Made by a program: the position numbers and the translations under genes | Notes under the pieces: model-generated | The model's database searches: none | Told to the model about the DNA's origin: nothing | What the model saw: the letters and a program-made list of their open reading frames with translations, nothing else | Part shown: positions 26,471-35,845 of the stretch, one piece after another | Layout of the letters: the number at the start of each line of letters is the position of its first letter | Position numbering within the stretch: the first letter of the stretch is position 1 | Assembly (NCBI RefSeq): GCF_017306545.1 | Contig: NZ_JAFKID010000019.1 | Coordinates: 24,913-88,912 of the forward strand | DNA from: Mesorhizobium sp. | Lineage (GTDB): Bacteria > Pseudomonadota > Alphaproteobacteria > Rhizobiales > Rhizobiaceae | DNA: 64,000 nt | Reading direction: 5' to 3'

Positions 26471-28042
26471 TCACAGGCTTGTAGGGATTGCGAAGAGATA
26501 CCAGCGGATGCCGATGGGCTTCTGGCCGTGCGTGACGGTCAGGCCGCTGCTGTTGAGGCGCATGTCTGTCGGGTTGCCGGTCGCCATGTAGAAGGTCAGT
26601 GAGGTGTCGCCGACGATGCAGTTGACGGAGTCCCCGGCGCAGCGATTGCCCCAGCTGGTGCTGGTGAAATACTCTTTGAACAGCCGGTTTCGCGGGATGG
26701 CGTAGTGGTCGGAGAAGACCGTCGCGTACTTGACGAACGGCCGGAACCCGTTGTTGACGAAATTGATGGTCCGCATCGCCTCGCCGAGCCACTGATAGTC
26801 AGCCTGGACGAAGTCCGTCGCAGCCGACAGATAGCCGTCGGCGACCAACGGCAAATAGGCCAGCCGCGTGTCGACGATGATATCGTTGAGCTTCGGTGCC
26901 GCGTCGGACGAGCCCGGCACCTTGAGTTGCCAATAGTCGGACACACCGTCGTTCGCCCGCCGCTGCCACAGCGAGCCGCCCGAGCTTTGCGCGCTGTCGT
27001 CGTCGGCCAAGACGAGGTAGCGCACCACCATTGTGTAGGTGCTGAGATTGTAGATGGTGACGCCGGCCGACAGGATTTCGAACTGGATATCGATACTGTC
27101 CGACCGCGCCGAGCCGGGCAACAGCGGCGGGTGGAACATCGCCTCGGTGGACTTGCGGGCGTGATAGTCGACATAGGTGGCCGGCGTCGTCGGCAGGCGC
27201 GTCGAAACCGTGGCGCTGGAGCCGGCAGCGATCGTCACCTCGCCGGCCGCCAGCACCTTCGCCGGGATGCGGGCCTCCGAAAAGATGTGCGGCACACTCT
27301 CGGTGACCTGATGGCCCGAATAGGCAAGCCGCACCATGGTCGGCGAGAGGCGCAGAGCGAGGTGTCCAGCCACCGGCGCGGCGGCATAGCTCGGCAGCGG
27401 CTGGTTTTTGCCGGGCAACTCCCAGGCCGAAATGATGCAGCGCTGCGGGAAATTCGAGGTCGAGTTGTCGCCGAGGCCGAACGTATAGGTCTCGGCCTGC
27501 TGGATGTACCCGAAGCCGTCATTGCCGATGTAGTTGAAACTGCCCGTCGTGCCCCCGTCGAAACCCACGTTGCCGCGAATCTCGCCGATCTCGGCCAAGG
27601 AGCCGGCGCCCCCCGAGCCGAGACTGATATAGGTCGACCATGGCCCCTTCAGCCTTGCCCCGAAGGCCTGCTGGCGCACCTCGACGATCGGCGTAAACGG
27701 CAGTTGCGGGAACGCGGCGGCAATGTTGACCCAGTGCGTCTCCTGGATGTTGTTGCCAAAATTGCCGCCCTTGGCGAGACGCGCCTGCACCCATTCCGTT
27801 GCCAACGCCTGAAACTGATATTCGGGGTTGCTGCTCTTGACCGGGGTCCAGGTAAACTGGCCGAACGTCTTCTGGACGATGTCATAGACATAGCCAAGCT
27901 TGGCCTGCTCGCTGTCGAACAGAAACGCCTCGTACGAGGTCGTAGGCAGCGCGATGATCTGGTCGGCCGTGAGGTCGGCTTTCGTGATCTTGAGCGCCGG
28001 CACGCCGCCCGGCTTGATGCCGTACCAGTACGCCACCATCAT
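26471..28042 (-). CDS. Large virion-associated protein of the tail tip region
   Basis: 523 residues starting MMVAYWYGIKPGG, overlapping the tail-tip gene by 4 bases (ATGA). It is aromatic and beta-rich throughout, with no signal or membrane segment. I do not recognise a family. Its place between the J-like protein and the fibre suggests a baseplate or receptor-binding part. Confidence 0.62.
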   Translation of the reverse strand: MMVAYWYGIKPGGVPALKITKADLTADQIIALPTTSYEAFLFDSEQAKLGYVYDIVQKTFGQFTWTPVKSSNPEYQFQALATEWVQARLAKGGNFGNNIQETHWVNIAAAFPQLPFTPIVEVRQQAFGARLKGPWSTYISLGSGGAGSLAEIGEIRGNVGFDGGTTGSFNYIGNDGFGYIQQAETYTFGLGDNSTSNFPQRCIISAWELPGKNQPLPSYAAAPVAGHLALRLSPTMVRLAYSGHQVTESVPHIFSEARIPAKVLAAGEVTIAAGSSATVSTRLPTTPATYVDYHARKSTEAMFHPPLLPGSARSDSIDIQFEILSAGVTIYNLSTYTMVVRYLVLADDDSAQSSGGSLWQRRANDGVSDYWQLKVPGSSDAAPKLNDIIVDTRLAYLPLVADGYLSAATDFVQADYQWLGEAMRTINFVNNGFRPFVKYATVFSDHYAIPRNRLFKEYFTSTSWGNRCAGDSVNCIVGDTSLTFYMATGNPTDMRLNSSGLTVTHGQKPIGIRWYLFAIPTSL

Positions 28043-30747
28043 ACGTACCCCGAGATATCGGCGAGCGAGCCGGAGCCACGGATGATCAACTTTCCATTGT
28101 TGGAATAGAGCTGATCGAACTTGACCGTTCCAACGACGATGTTTTCGAGCCGCGCCACCCCGCTCGAGAACACGAACGGATAGGCCTTATTGCCGGCGCC
28201 GTCGGTCATGTAGACCTTGGAGGCGACGAGGCCGATCATACTGTCGCCGCCGGCTACAGCCGAGAGCAGGATAGCCGCGAGGGCGGATGCACCGCCGGCC
28301 GTCGCGGATACGCTGATGCCGATCGTCGACTGCGCACCCGCCTCGGTCGCCACCACGGCGGTTCGAAACAGGCCCGACGCCGAAAAATTGCCGACCGTCG
28401 TGGACAGCCCCGACAGTTGCGTCCCTTGGGCAGATATCGTGTTGCCTTGAGCGGTAACGGTCGCCGAAACGCTGTTCAGCGCCGAGACATCCGCCTTGCC
28501 CGGCAGCGCCGCATTGAGCGTGCTGATCTGGCTGGCCTGCGCCGTCGTCACGCCTTCGAGGTTGGACACGCGCACGATGGTCGCGTTGAGCGCCGAGGCG
28601 GTCGCCAGCATGGGGATGACGGCGTCGAACGTGTCCAGCCGCCGCACGATTGCCGAGCCAGGTCCCGTCTGCGCGCCCACAAGGCTCTGGTAGTCGGCCG
28701 TCACTGTCCTGTAGGCGGATCGCAGGCTGGCGACAGCCTGTTCCTTGTCGAGATACTGGCCGGCGTCCTGGCTCAAGGCCTCACGCGCCACCTTGTTCTT
28801 TTCGATGACGAGGTCGCGCAGGCTGACGTTCAGCGGCGCCAGCATGTCGGCAGTGTGCTGGTTGATCTCGTCCACCATGCCGGGCAGGTAGACGTCCTGA
28901 TTCGTCAGCTGCGCGTTCGGCGTCGTGACCTCGTACCAGCCCGACGCAAAAAACGTCCGCGGCGGATCGGAGCGCAGCGTGTAGCGCACCGCCCACAGCG
29001 ACGACGACATGACGCCCTCGTACAAATCCTCCTTCGCCTGGTCACTCTTGGCTTGTTTGGTGGCGACGGCGGCCGGCACCTGGCCGGTGGCGGCAATCGG
29101 CCCGTATTCCAGATCGACAAACGTGATCGTCGGATCTTCGATCTGGTTCCAGGTCGCGCGGATGCCGGCGCGCTTGGAGCCGGTCGAGGCCGTAAACGCG
29201 GTGCCCGCCACCTGGAAATTGACCAATTCGCTCTGATAGTCCGGAGCGCCGACGCCCGAGGCATCGGGCGGCAGCGTCTTGTAGGCGGTCGGGTCGAAGA
29301 CGCCATCGCCGACCTCCTGCAAGGTCACGTAGACGGCGCGGCAGGCTTTTGGCCCCAACGGCCCGAGGCGGCGGCGAACGATCTGGAACGTCTTGGCGAA
29401 GCCGCCGGCCTTGCCGCTCTGCCACCTGATCCACTGACCGACCTTGAGAAACAGGTACTTTTGCCGGAGACAGATTTCGGCGTTGGCCTGATAGCGGCTG
29501 GCGCGCAGCGCGATGTCGTTGAGGCGGTCGCCGACGACGGGATCAGTGACAGCCTCATAAGGGATCGACGCCGCCAGGCGCTCGCGGTCGGCGGCGAAGG
29601 CGGCAGCATCGGTGCGCGTCGCCAGCGGCACGCCGTCGTAAAATGCATCCGGGCTGGAATAGGTGCCGGCGATGGTGTTGACCAGTTCGGAGCGCGTGCG
29701 CTTAAGCGAGAGGCGCTCATCCTCATCGACCAGCAGATCATCATCGGTGATGGTGGCGACGACGGCCTGCACGGCGCCGGCAATAGGATACTCGCCTTCC
29801 GGTCCCTCGTACCAGGACGCGGCGGCCGCGGCGAGGATTGGCGCCATGTTGTCGGAATGCGTGACGCCTTGACCGGCCGAGGCGATGTAGGCAGCGCCAT
29901 AACGCTTGCCGGTGCCGACCGCCTCGTCTGCAATATTGGCCGCGAGCGTCCACTGTGCTAGCGGCAGGCGATCGGTCGAGACGCCCTTGCCGGTAATCAG
30001 CTGGCCGTTGAGATAGAAGCCGCGCTCCAGATTGTAGGCCTGGACAATGGGATTGTCGGAGGCCGCCCACGTCGTCGGATCGTTCCAGCGCTGCGCGCCG
30101 CTGCCGCCCGAGGACGTGTCGTAGCGCCAGTCGTAGCAGAGGCCCGCCACCTCGAAAAACGCATCCCAAGGGTTCGGCAGCTTCTCGCGGTCCAGCTGTT
30201 GCGTGACGACGGCATAGGCGAGGCCGGCGAGCTTGTGCGCCGCGGTCCATCGGCCGGCAGGATTGGCGCGGGCGATAAGGCCGGGATCAGCAGGCTGCGA
30301 GAGGTCGCCCTTGTAGACTTTGACCCAGATCTCGCTGTCGATACCCTGCACCCGGAAGCCGCGTTCCACGTCCTCGGCGCCGCCAAGCATCTTCCATTCG
30401 CCGTCGACGCGCACCCGCGTCACACCGGCAATGCGGAAGTGCGACAGGATCAGCACGTCCTGGACGGTGCGATTGCCCTTGCCGAAGGCGTTGCGATAGA
30501 CGTGATGGCCGGCAAGGCCGCGCGCGCCCAGAACGACGGTGCGCGGCAGGTTCTCGCCATACTGCGTTTGCAGGTGCGTGACCTGCGCCGGCGTGTTGCT
30601 GTGGATCAGCTGGCCGACGGCATACTGGGCTGCAAGGCCCAAGCCGAGGCGAGCGATGCCGGAGAAAATCGTCCCACTCGACAGGAACGACGAGAAGCCG
30701 CCGAGCACGCCGCCTATGCTGGTGATGACCGGTCCGAGAAACGGCAT
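28039..30747 (-). CDS. Tail tip / host-specificity protein (lambda J-like)
   Basis: 902 residues. The N-terminal region has a hydrophobic Gly-rich start (VITSIGGVLGGFSSFLSS) and the pattern YGENLPRTVVLGARGLAG, as in tail-attachment proteins of siphoviruses. The middle contains phage-J-type modules. The C-terminal 200 residues carry a helical linker with a coiled coil (VSNLEGVTTAQASQISTLNAAL) and a DUF1983-like end (GLVASKVYMTDGAGNKAYPF). It lies directly after the DUF6950-like gene. Confidence 0.78.
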   Translation of the reverse strand: MPFLGPVITSIGGVLGGFSSFLSSGTIFSGIARLGLGLAAQYAVGQLIHSNTPAQVTHLQTQYGENLPRTVVLGARGLAGHHVYRNAFGKGNRTVQDVLILSHFRIAGVTRVRVDGEWKMLGGAEDVERGFRVQGIDSEIWVKVYKGDLSQPADPGLIARANPAGRWTAAHKLAGLAYAVVTQQLDREKLPNPWDAFFEVAGLCYDWRYDTSSGGSGAQRWNDPTTWAASDNPIVQAYNLERGFYLNGQLITGKGVSTDRLPLAQWTLAANIADEAVGTGKRYGAAYIASAGQGVTHSDNMAPILAAAAASWYEGPEGEYPIAGAVQAVVATITDDDLLVDEDERLSLKRTRSELVNTIAGTYSSPDAFYDGVPLATRTDAAAFAADRERLAASIPYEAVTDPVVGDRLNDIALRASRYQANAEICLRQKYLFLKVGQWIRWQSGKAGGFAKTFQIVRRRLGPLGPKACRAVYVTLQEVGDGVFDPTAYKTLPPDASGVGAPDYQSELVNFQVAGTAFTASTGSKRAGIRATWNQIEDPTITFVDLEYGPIAATGQVPAAVATKQAKSDQAKEDLYEGVMSSSLWAVRYTLRSDPPRTFFASGWYEVTTPNAQLTNQDVYLPGMVDEINQHTADMLAPLNVSLRDLVIEKNKVAREALSQDAGQYLDKEQAVASLRSAYRTVTADYQSLVGAQTGPGSAIVRRLDTFDAVIPMLATASALNATIVRVSNLEGVTTAQASQISTLNAALPGKADVSALNSVSATVTAQGNTISAQGTQLSGLSTTVGNFSASGLFRTAVVATEAGAQSTIGISVSATAGGASALAAILLSAVAGGDSMIGLVASKVYMTDGAGNKAYPFVFSSGVARLENIVVGTVKFDQLYSNNGKLIIRGSGSLADISGYV

Positions 30748-31176
30748 CTATCGGGCACCCACCTGAAAGGCCGAGCGTGCTTCTGTCACCGGAACAAAGG
30801 TCAGTCCGGCAAGGGTCTTCATGGAGATCCCGTACTCACAGACATAACCGGAATAGATCGTGCCATCGCGCTCGACGGTTGCGGCATCGCCACGGCGGGC
30901 CAACAGCACCGGCGTCGGCGGGAACAGTCGCGCCAAGGCATCCTCCACCGTCTTGCACTTGCGCCGGCGCAGCAGCTTCGCCGCGCCCTGTTCGGTCGAA
31001 TACTTGCCGCGGATCGCTGCGGCATAGTCGATGCCGGTGACGGCCTCGAACGCGTCGGCCGCCGTCAGCAGGCAATCGGACACGCCCCATTCGCCGGGTA
31101 GCGACAGGTGCTTTTCGGTGACGCGCGCAAGGCGACGGTCCCAGTCGCTCACGCGCTCGGGCAAAGTCTTGGTCAT
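30748..31176 (-). CDS. DUF6950/NlpC-P60-like tail protein
   Basis: 142 residues. The motif GEWGVSDCLLTAADAFEAVTG near residue 28 looks like the Cys position of NlpC/P60-type tail peptidases; a later GDAATVERDG and YGISMKTLAG match DUF6950. It may be a tail-tip peptidase or structural relative. No clear catalytic His is seen, so activity is uncertain. It shares its end with the J-like gene start. Confidence 0.65.
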   Translation of the reverse strand: MTKTLPERVSDWDRRLARVTEKHLSLPGEWGVSDCLLTAADAFEAVTGIDYAAAIRGKYSTEQGAAKLLRRRKCKTVEDALARLFPPTPVLLARRGDAATVERDGTIYSGYVCEYGISMKTLAGLTFVPVTEARSAFQVGAR

Positions 31177-31187
31177 GGCTGGATCGA

Positions 31188-31751
31188 TCAGAAAGAGATG
31201 TCGAAGGTTTCGGTCTTGATCTTCGAGGCGTATTCGAGGCCCCGATCACCGGGCGAAACAAGCTGCTGGTCTTCGTTCGAAGCGGAACGGTAGCCGTCGC
31301 GGTGGTTGTCCAGCGCGCCGGAGATCACATGGCCCTCTAGCCGCCGCTCGCCGCTCTGGCCGACATGGTCGATGAAATCGACATAGCCGAAGGCGAGATC
31401 CTCGACATGCAGCAGATCGCGCGTGTCGGGGTCGAAATAGGCCTCGCGCAGCAGGCAGGGCCTACCCTTGTAGTCTTCGGCCTCGATCATCGCCAGCTTG
31501 TCCGGCGTCACCCCGAAATCGCCGGCTTCCGGCATGGTGACGACGAATTCGCTCGCCTCCATGCCCAACACGCCCTCCGGCGGTTCGGCGGAGACAAGCT
31601 GGTTCGGGACATAGACGACGCCCTCGTAGGCGAGGTCATAGTTGCCCAGCCACACGCCGAATGTTCCGCCGCCAAACTGGTAGCGGACCATGCCGCGCAC
31701 GGCGACGCGTCCTTCCTCGAGGAGTTCTTGCAAACGAGATGGGAAACTCAC
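31188..31751 (-). CDS. Minor tail protein (DUF2163-like layout)
   Basis: 187 residues from GTG 31751, which overlaps the upstream stop (GTGA). Beta-rich, with LQELLEEGRVAVRGMVRYQF at the start and DFIDHVGQSGERRLEGHV later. Its place between tape measure and J-like protein is that of minor tail or baseplate hub proteins. Family assignment is tentative. A longer in-frame extension upstream is not supported. Confidence 0.6.
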   Translation of the reverse strand: MSFPSRLQELLEEGRVAVRGMVRYQFGGGTFGVWLGNYDLAYEGVVYVPNQLVSAEPPEGVLGMEASEFVVTMPEAGDFGVTPDKLAMIEAEDYKGRPCLLREAYFDPDTRDLLHVEDLAFGYVDFIDHVGQSGERRLEGHVISGALDNHRDGYRSASNEDQQLVSPGDRGLEYASKIKTETFDISF

Positions 31752-32359
31752 CGTGGCACCTCGACGAGCGTGAAGGTAGCGACAGGCCAATGATCGTCCG
31801 GCACCGTGAAGCTGCCGGGCACGACGCGCGTGTTGAGTTCCGGCCGCAGGAACTTCGCGACCGCTCCGGCCGTAAGGTAGCCCGGCACCGGCGGATCGAC
31901 GGTCAGCGCGATCGCGCCGGCCGCCGCGACGCCGCCGACAACGACCTGGTGAAAGGATCGATATCCGTCCTTCGCCAGCGAGAAGCGATCTCCTGGCATA
32001 AGCTTCAACCCGTTCGCGACGCCGTTGAGCGCCACCGTGAAGCCGTTCGTCACCGAGACGAGGTTTCCATCGTCGGCAATTGCCGCAGCGCCAGGATTGC
32101 CCCAATAGGCCTGCGGCAAGCAGATATCGACAGGACGCCACACCACAGTCACGCGGCCGGTTCTGGCCTGTGCTGCAAAGGCCTGAGCCAGCATCAGTTC
32201 CGACGCGGATAGCGGCGCGGTTTGCATCGAGATTTGCCAGAACGGATCGGCGTATTCGACAAACCCGACCGCCCTGTTGCCCGCCCTGCTGATCGACACG
32301 GAATCGACCAGCATCGGCCGCGTAGGCCTGAAGGCGACCGCCGGCAGGTCGATCGTCAT
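31748..32359 (-). CDS. Minor tail protein
   Basis: 203 residues starting MTIDLPAVAFRPTRP, beta-rich (YADPFWQISMQTAPLS; VTVVWRPVDICLP). It directly follows the tape measure gene with a 4-base overlap and precedes another minor tail gene with a GTGA overlap. Likely a distal tail or tail-tip structural part. Confidence 0.65.
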   Translation of the reverse strand: MTIDLPAVAFRPTRPMLVDSVSISRAGNRAVGFVEYADPFWQISMQTAPLSASELMLAQAFAAQARTGRVTVVWRPVDICLPQAYWGNPGAAAIADDGNLVSVTNGFTVALNGVANGLKLMPGDRFSLAKDGYRSFHQVVVGGVAAAGAIALTVDPPVPGYLTAGAVAKFLRPELNTRVVPGSFTVPDDHWPVATFTLVEVPR

Positions 32360-34572
32360 ACCGGGATGCCCTTCTTTTTGATGTCTTTCAGCGCCTTGAC
32401 CACAGCTGGGGTCATATCTGCCATTGCCTGTTTGATGCCGCGCCGCACTTCATCTCCCACGCCGGGCTGCGCATTACTGGCGTCAACGTTGATGATCGGC
32501 GAAAGGGTAATGACGGCGCCGGCCAACGCGTCCCGAGACATCTGTCGTGATGTGGCAACATTGGGCAACACAAGGCCGCCATCCGCGAACCCAAGTGATT
32601 TCCCGCTGTTGATGGCATCGAGGAACGGCCTGAATTTCCTTGTGGCGTCGGCATTGACCACGTATTCGCCGTCAGACAGCCACGCCGGGATGCTGTCGCT
32701 TTTAGAAGTACCTGCGCCAGATACACGGCCACCCCCCGCCAGACCGAGCATCGACGCAAATCCATTGGCGCTCGCGACACCCATTCCACCGGGAAACATC
32801 TGGACACCGCCACCTAGGCCAAGAAGGTTCCAGAGGCTGAAACCGCCACCACTTCCACCGGCCTTGTTCAGCTGCAGAATGCTGTCGATGAGATCGTTCT
32901 CGATCTTGTCGATGATCTTATCGAGAGCGTTCATGGCGACATTGGCGAGGTCGTTCCAGTCGAACTTGCCATCATCCAGCGCCGAGCGCAGATCGGAGAA
33001 CACTCCCTTGAGCACGTCGCGTTGAAGATCCTGCGCTTCCTGCGCCTTGCGCAACTCGTCCGCTTGGCGCGCATAGGCGGCCGATACCTCGTCGATCTGC
33101 TTGATCTGTCCGGGCGATAGCTGCGCGTTCTGCCAGTCCTGATCGCCCTTGCGGCGGGCTTCCTCGCGGACCTGGCGCAGCGCCTCCTGTTCGAGGTCGA
33201 GGGAAACGGCGCGCTTCTGCTGCTCGAAGAAGGACATGCCAAGTGTGGCCTGCTCCTCTCGCAATGCCGCAGTGCGATCCTTGATGCTTTGGATATCCCC
33301 GGCGAAGCGGTCGTCTGCTGTCGCCCGATGGCCGCCGCGTCCGCCCTTCTTTCCTTTGCTGCCGGTGACAGGATAGTCGGCAAGTGTGATAGGTTCCGTC
33401 TTCGGCACTGCCGGAATCCTGCCGGTCTTCGGCGTCGTGACGTTGCCGCCGTAAGTCCTCTGAGCCCATGCCTGAATGGTTGCGTCCGCCGACGGAACAT
33501 CGCCGGACATGCGATCGCGAAGCAAAGCAGGCGAGGTCATTCCGATGGCCTGGCCGAACTTGGTCGTCGTCAGCCACTTGCCGATGTTCTCCGCACCTGT
33601 CGCACGGCCAAGCGCGCCGCCCCAATCCTGAACAAGCCCGTTCAAATAGTTGAGCTTGGCAGCGACGGCATCGAGTTGCCCCATCATCCCATCGAAATTG
33701 AGATGATCGACGTAGACGGCAAGCTCGCCAAGGGCATTGCCGAACCGCTTGCTGGCATCCGTAGATGTGTCGAACCGTTCAGCGGCTCGCGTCAGCGCAT
33801 TTGTCAAAGTGGTGAAGCCCTGCGAGGTGGTCATGCTCGCATTCGCGGCCTTTGCGGCCAGCGTGTCGGCGCCAGCCGCGAAACCGTCGAAGAATGCCCG
33901 GCTGGACACTTTGCCGTCGATGACGAGCTGCTTCAACGCCGCGACCGAGCCGTTTGCTTCCTTAATACCGGCCGCAGCAGCCTGCACGATGGTCGGGACG
34001 CCTTCGAGGATCGAGTTGAATTCCTCGGCATGGACAACACCGGAACCCAGCGCTTGGCCGAGCTGCAACAACGCCCCGGAAGCAGTGCCAGCGTCCGTGC
34101 CGGCGACGCGCAGCGCCACCGAAACGTTGTCGGTGAACTGAAGAAGCTGGTCGGTCGAAACGCCGAGTTCCTTCTGCTGCTGGGCGGCTCTACCGTACAA
34201 CGTCGCCAGCGCCTCCAGCGGCGCGGCATTTTTCTGCGCACTCTCGTAAAGACGATCGTAGACCTTGGTGAGATCGGCGCCCGATAGTCCTGCCACCTTC
34301 AACGCGTTCTGGATGCGGGTCGCGCTGTCGATAAGTTTCTGCGCCGCCTGCACGGAAAAGGCCGACGCGATGCCGCCGACAAAGCCGGAGCCGAAATTCT
34401 TGAGAAAGCCGCCGGCACCGAGTTTTGCAAGCCGACCTTCCATCACCTTGCCGCGCCGCTCGATCCGCGAGAATTGCCGATCCGTCTGGCCGTAGGCCTT
34501 CTGGAGGTTCTTCTCGTACTTGTCGATCCGTGCTTCAAGAGTGGCAATCAGACGTTCTACCGTCACCGCCAT
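32356..34572 (-). CDS. Tail tape measure protein
   Basis: 738 residues. The start MAVTVERLIATLEARIDKYE and the region FGSGFVGGIASAFSVQAAQKLIDSA are typical of tape measure N-termini. Long helices follow, with Ala/Gln-rich segments, a basic low-complexity patch (GSKGKKGGRGGHR) and a Gly-rich part with a small hydrophobic stretch near 600. By the usual rule of about 0.15 nm per residue, the tail would be near 110 nm. It ends against the minor tail genes. Confidence 0.85.
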   Translation of the reverse strand: MAVTVERLIATLEARIDKYEKNLQKAYGQTDRQFSRIERRGKVMEGRLAKLGAGGFLKNFGSGFVGGIASAFSVQAAQKLIDSATRIQNALKVAGLSGADLTKVYDRLYESAQKNAAPLEALATLYGRAAQQQKELGVSTDQLLQFTDNVSVALRVAGTDAGTASGALLQLGQALGSGVVHAEEFNSILEGVPTIVQAAAAGIKEANGSVAALKQLVIDGKVSSRAFFDGFAAGADTLAAKAANASMTTSQGFTTLTNALTRAAERFDTSTDASKRFGNALGELAVYVDHLNFDGMMGQLDAVAAKLNYLNGLVQDWGGALGRATGAENIGKWLTTTKFGQAIGMTSPALLRDRMSGDVPSADATIQAWAQRTYGGNVTTPKTGRIPAVPKTEPITLADYPVTGSKGKKGGRGGHRATADDRFAGDIQSIKDRTAALREEQATLGMSFFEQQKRAVSLDLEQEALRQVREEARRKGDQDWQNAQLSPGQIKQIDEVSAAYARQADELRKAQEAQDLQRDVLKGVFSDLRSALDDGKFDWNDLANVAMNALDKIIDKIENDLIDSILQLNKAGGSGGGFSLWNLLGLGGGVQMFPGGMGVASANGFASMLGLAGGGRVSGAGTSKSDSIPAWLSDGEYVVNADATRKFRPFLDAINSGKSLGFADGGLVLPNVATSRQMSRDALAGAVITLSPIINVDASNAQPGVGDEVRRGIKQAMADMTPAVVKALKDIKKKGIPV

Positions 34573-34583
34573 GGAGGCCTACC

Positions 34584-34823
34584 TTGTTAAGACTGCTTAT
34601 AACTTTCGGCTTCACTACGCTCGCGTTCTCCGCTCACGCTGAAACCTATCGCCTGGTCCACGCCATCGGAAACACTGAGAAGGTGGTCGCAAAAAACCTC
34701 ACAAAACCTGATTGCGAGGAGAGGAAACGTGAATTGAAAGCGACTGCCACGGCACTCGGCACCTACAATGAGAGCACCGGATTTGGGTCGATTACCTGTC
34801 TACCCGAAAGCCTTTTCAAGTAG
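34584..34823 (+). CDS. Small exported protein, likely lysogenic 'moron' gene
   Basis: 79 residues from TTG 34584, with GGAGG 6 bases upstream (34573-34577). A signal peptide (LLRLLITFGFTTLAFSAHA) is followed by a 60-residue mature part with two Cys (KPDCEER; SITCLPE), likely a disulphide. It is the only + strand gene within the - strand structural block, exactly filling the gap between tail chaperone and tape measure. This is the classical place and orientation of a gene expressed from a prophage to change the host. Function unknown. An ATG frame at 34571 stops early. Confidence 0.62.
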   Translation: MLRLLITFGFTTLAFSAHAETYRLVHAIGNTEKVVAKNLTKPDCEERKRELKATATALGTYNESTGFGSITCLPESLFK

Positions 34824-34959
34824 CCGACCGCATTGCCGCCTCGAATTCCTCAACGCTTGGCGGCGCGACCGTCTCCTTGCCGTGGGCTTTGTTCCAGCCG
34901 CGCACAACAGACACCCACTCGCCAAGCGAAAGCGACATTACTTTCTGCACGCCTATCAC
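34816..34959 (-). CDS. Second tail assembly chaperone ORF (possible -1 frameshift product)
   Basis: 47 codons if it starts at GTG 34959, overlapping the stop of the upstream gene (GTGA). The product contains MSLSLGEWVSVVRGWNKAHG, typical of the second tail chaperone. The same frame stays open and protein-like further upstream (GEDERIDFAAIRGAAAV) through the end of the first gene, so a -1 frameshift fusion is plausible. It ends just before the tape measure, across the moron gene. Confidence 0.6.
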   Translation of the reverse strand: MIGVQKVMSLSLGEWVSVVRGWNKAHGKETVAPPSVEEFEAAMRSAT

Positions 34960-35357
34960 GGCTGCGGCGCCTCGGATCGCGGCGAAGTCGATGCGCTCGT
35001 CTTCGCCGCGTCGGCTTCCCCCGGTTGATCGACCTCCGCCGCATTCACGCGCGCGAGGCCGGCGAGAACGACGGCATAAGCAATGTCGCGGTTCTCATCG
35101 ACGGGGCGTTCGTCGATATATTTCCGGACCTTGACCAGCGCGTCCACCGGCTTCAGACCACCACCGATCAGACCGAGACGAAGCACCTCGCGGATATCAG
35201 CAAGGCGCGCGTCGCGTTCAGCCGGCGAGAGCCGCCGCGCGAGGGTGAAAAGCGACAGGTCGCGCTTTTCCTCCAGTTCCTCGATCTGGTCGAGGCCTAG
35301 CCGAAAGGTGAAAGTCCCATCCGCCCAGTCGAGTTCGATGGCACCATGCCGGCTCAT
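34956..35357 (-). CDS. Tail assembly chaperone, gene-transfer-agent gp10-like
   Basis: 133 residues starting MSRHGAIELDWADGTFTFRLG. The pattern LGLDQIEELEEKRDLSLFTLARRL and IREVLRLGLIGGGL matches the alphaproteobacterial GTA/phage protein located between tail tube and tape measure. The last 25 residues are low-complexity (AAKTSASTSPRSEAPQP) where the -1 frame looks more like protein. A run of five G on the coding strand lies at 35018-35022. Confidence 0.8.
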   Translation of the reverse strand: MSRHGAIELDWADGTFTFRLGLDQIEELEEKRDLSLFTLARRLSPAERDARLADIREVLRLGLIGGGLKPVDALVKVRKYIDERPVDENRDIAYAVVLAGLARVNAAEVDQPGEADAAKTSASTSPRSEAPQP

Positions 35358-35809
35358 GCGGCAGCATCCGTCCAGGCAACGGGACCGTCAGAAACGAGGG
35401 TCACGGTGCAGGTCGACTGCTCCTTGTTGCCGTCCGACGTAACCTCGAACTGCGTCAGCTTGAACGACCCGGACCAGGAGCCGCCGCCGGACGCCAGAGG
35501 GACATTGAGCGCGAACTGGATGTTCTTGCCGTTGTCGCCCTTGTACCAATCGAACCAGTCGGCGACAGAAGCGGTGTACAGCATGCCCGCGCCCGAGATC
35601 GTGGCCGAAAGGCCGTCCTTGGTGACGCTTTTCCACGCCGGATCGTCGGGATTATCGCAGTCCGGCATCACGAACTCGTTCGTGTCGGACTGAAACTGGA
35701 TGCCGCGACTGGTGTTGATCAAGCAGTCGGCGGTGAACACTTCGGGCGAAGCTCCGTCGCCAATCTTGACGAGCAGCTTCGACCCCGTAACGCGAGGCAC
35801 AGCAGCCAT
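35354..35809 (-). CDS. Major tail (tube) protein
   Basis: 151 residues starting MAAVPRVTGSKLLVKIG. Beta-rich with SGAGMLYTASVADWFDWYKG and a C-terminal FEVTSDGNKEQSTCTVTLVSDG, the layout of TP901-1/GTA-type tail tube subunits. Position after the tail terminator and before the chaperones supports the call. Start and stop are 4 bases or 36 bases from neighbours. Confidence 0.8.
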   Translation of the reverse strand: MAAVPRVTGSKLLVKIGDGASPEVFTADCLINTSRGIQFQSDTNEFVMPDCDNPDDPAWKSVTKDGLSATISGAGMLYTASVADWFDWYKGDNGKNIQFALNVPLASGGGSWSGSFKLTQFEVTSDGNKEQSTCTVTLVSDGPVAWTDAAA

Positions 35810-35845
35810 AGATATTCTCCTTGTGAAGATGCCCGTCCGGGCCGG

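Noticed and set aside
28417-29961. 514-codon + strand frame opposite the tail tip gene
   Set aside because: Shadow of the J-like gene with Arg/Gly/Val bias.
31188-32141. Longer form of the minor tail gene starting at 32141
   Set aside because: The extra 130 residues are Arg/Gly/Ala shadow of the neighbouring gene; GTG 31751 overlaps the upstream stop as at other junctions.
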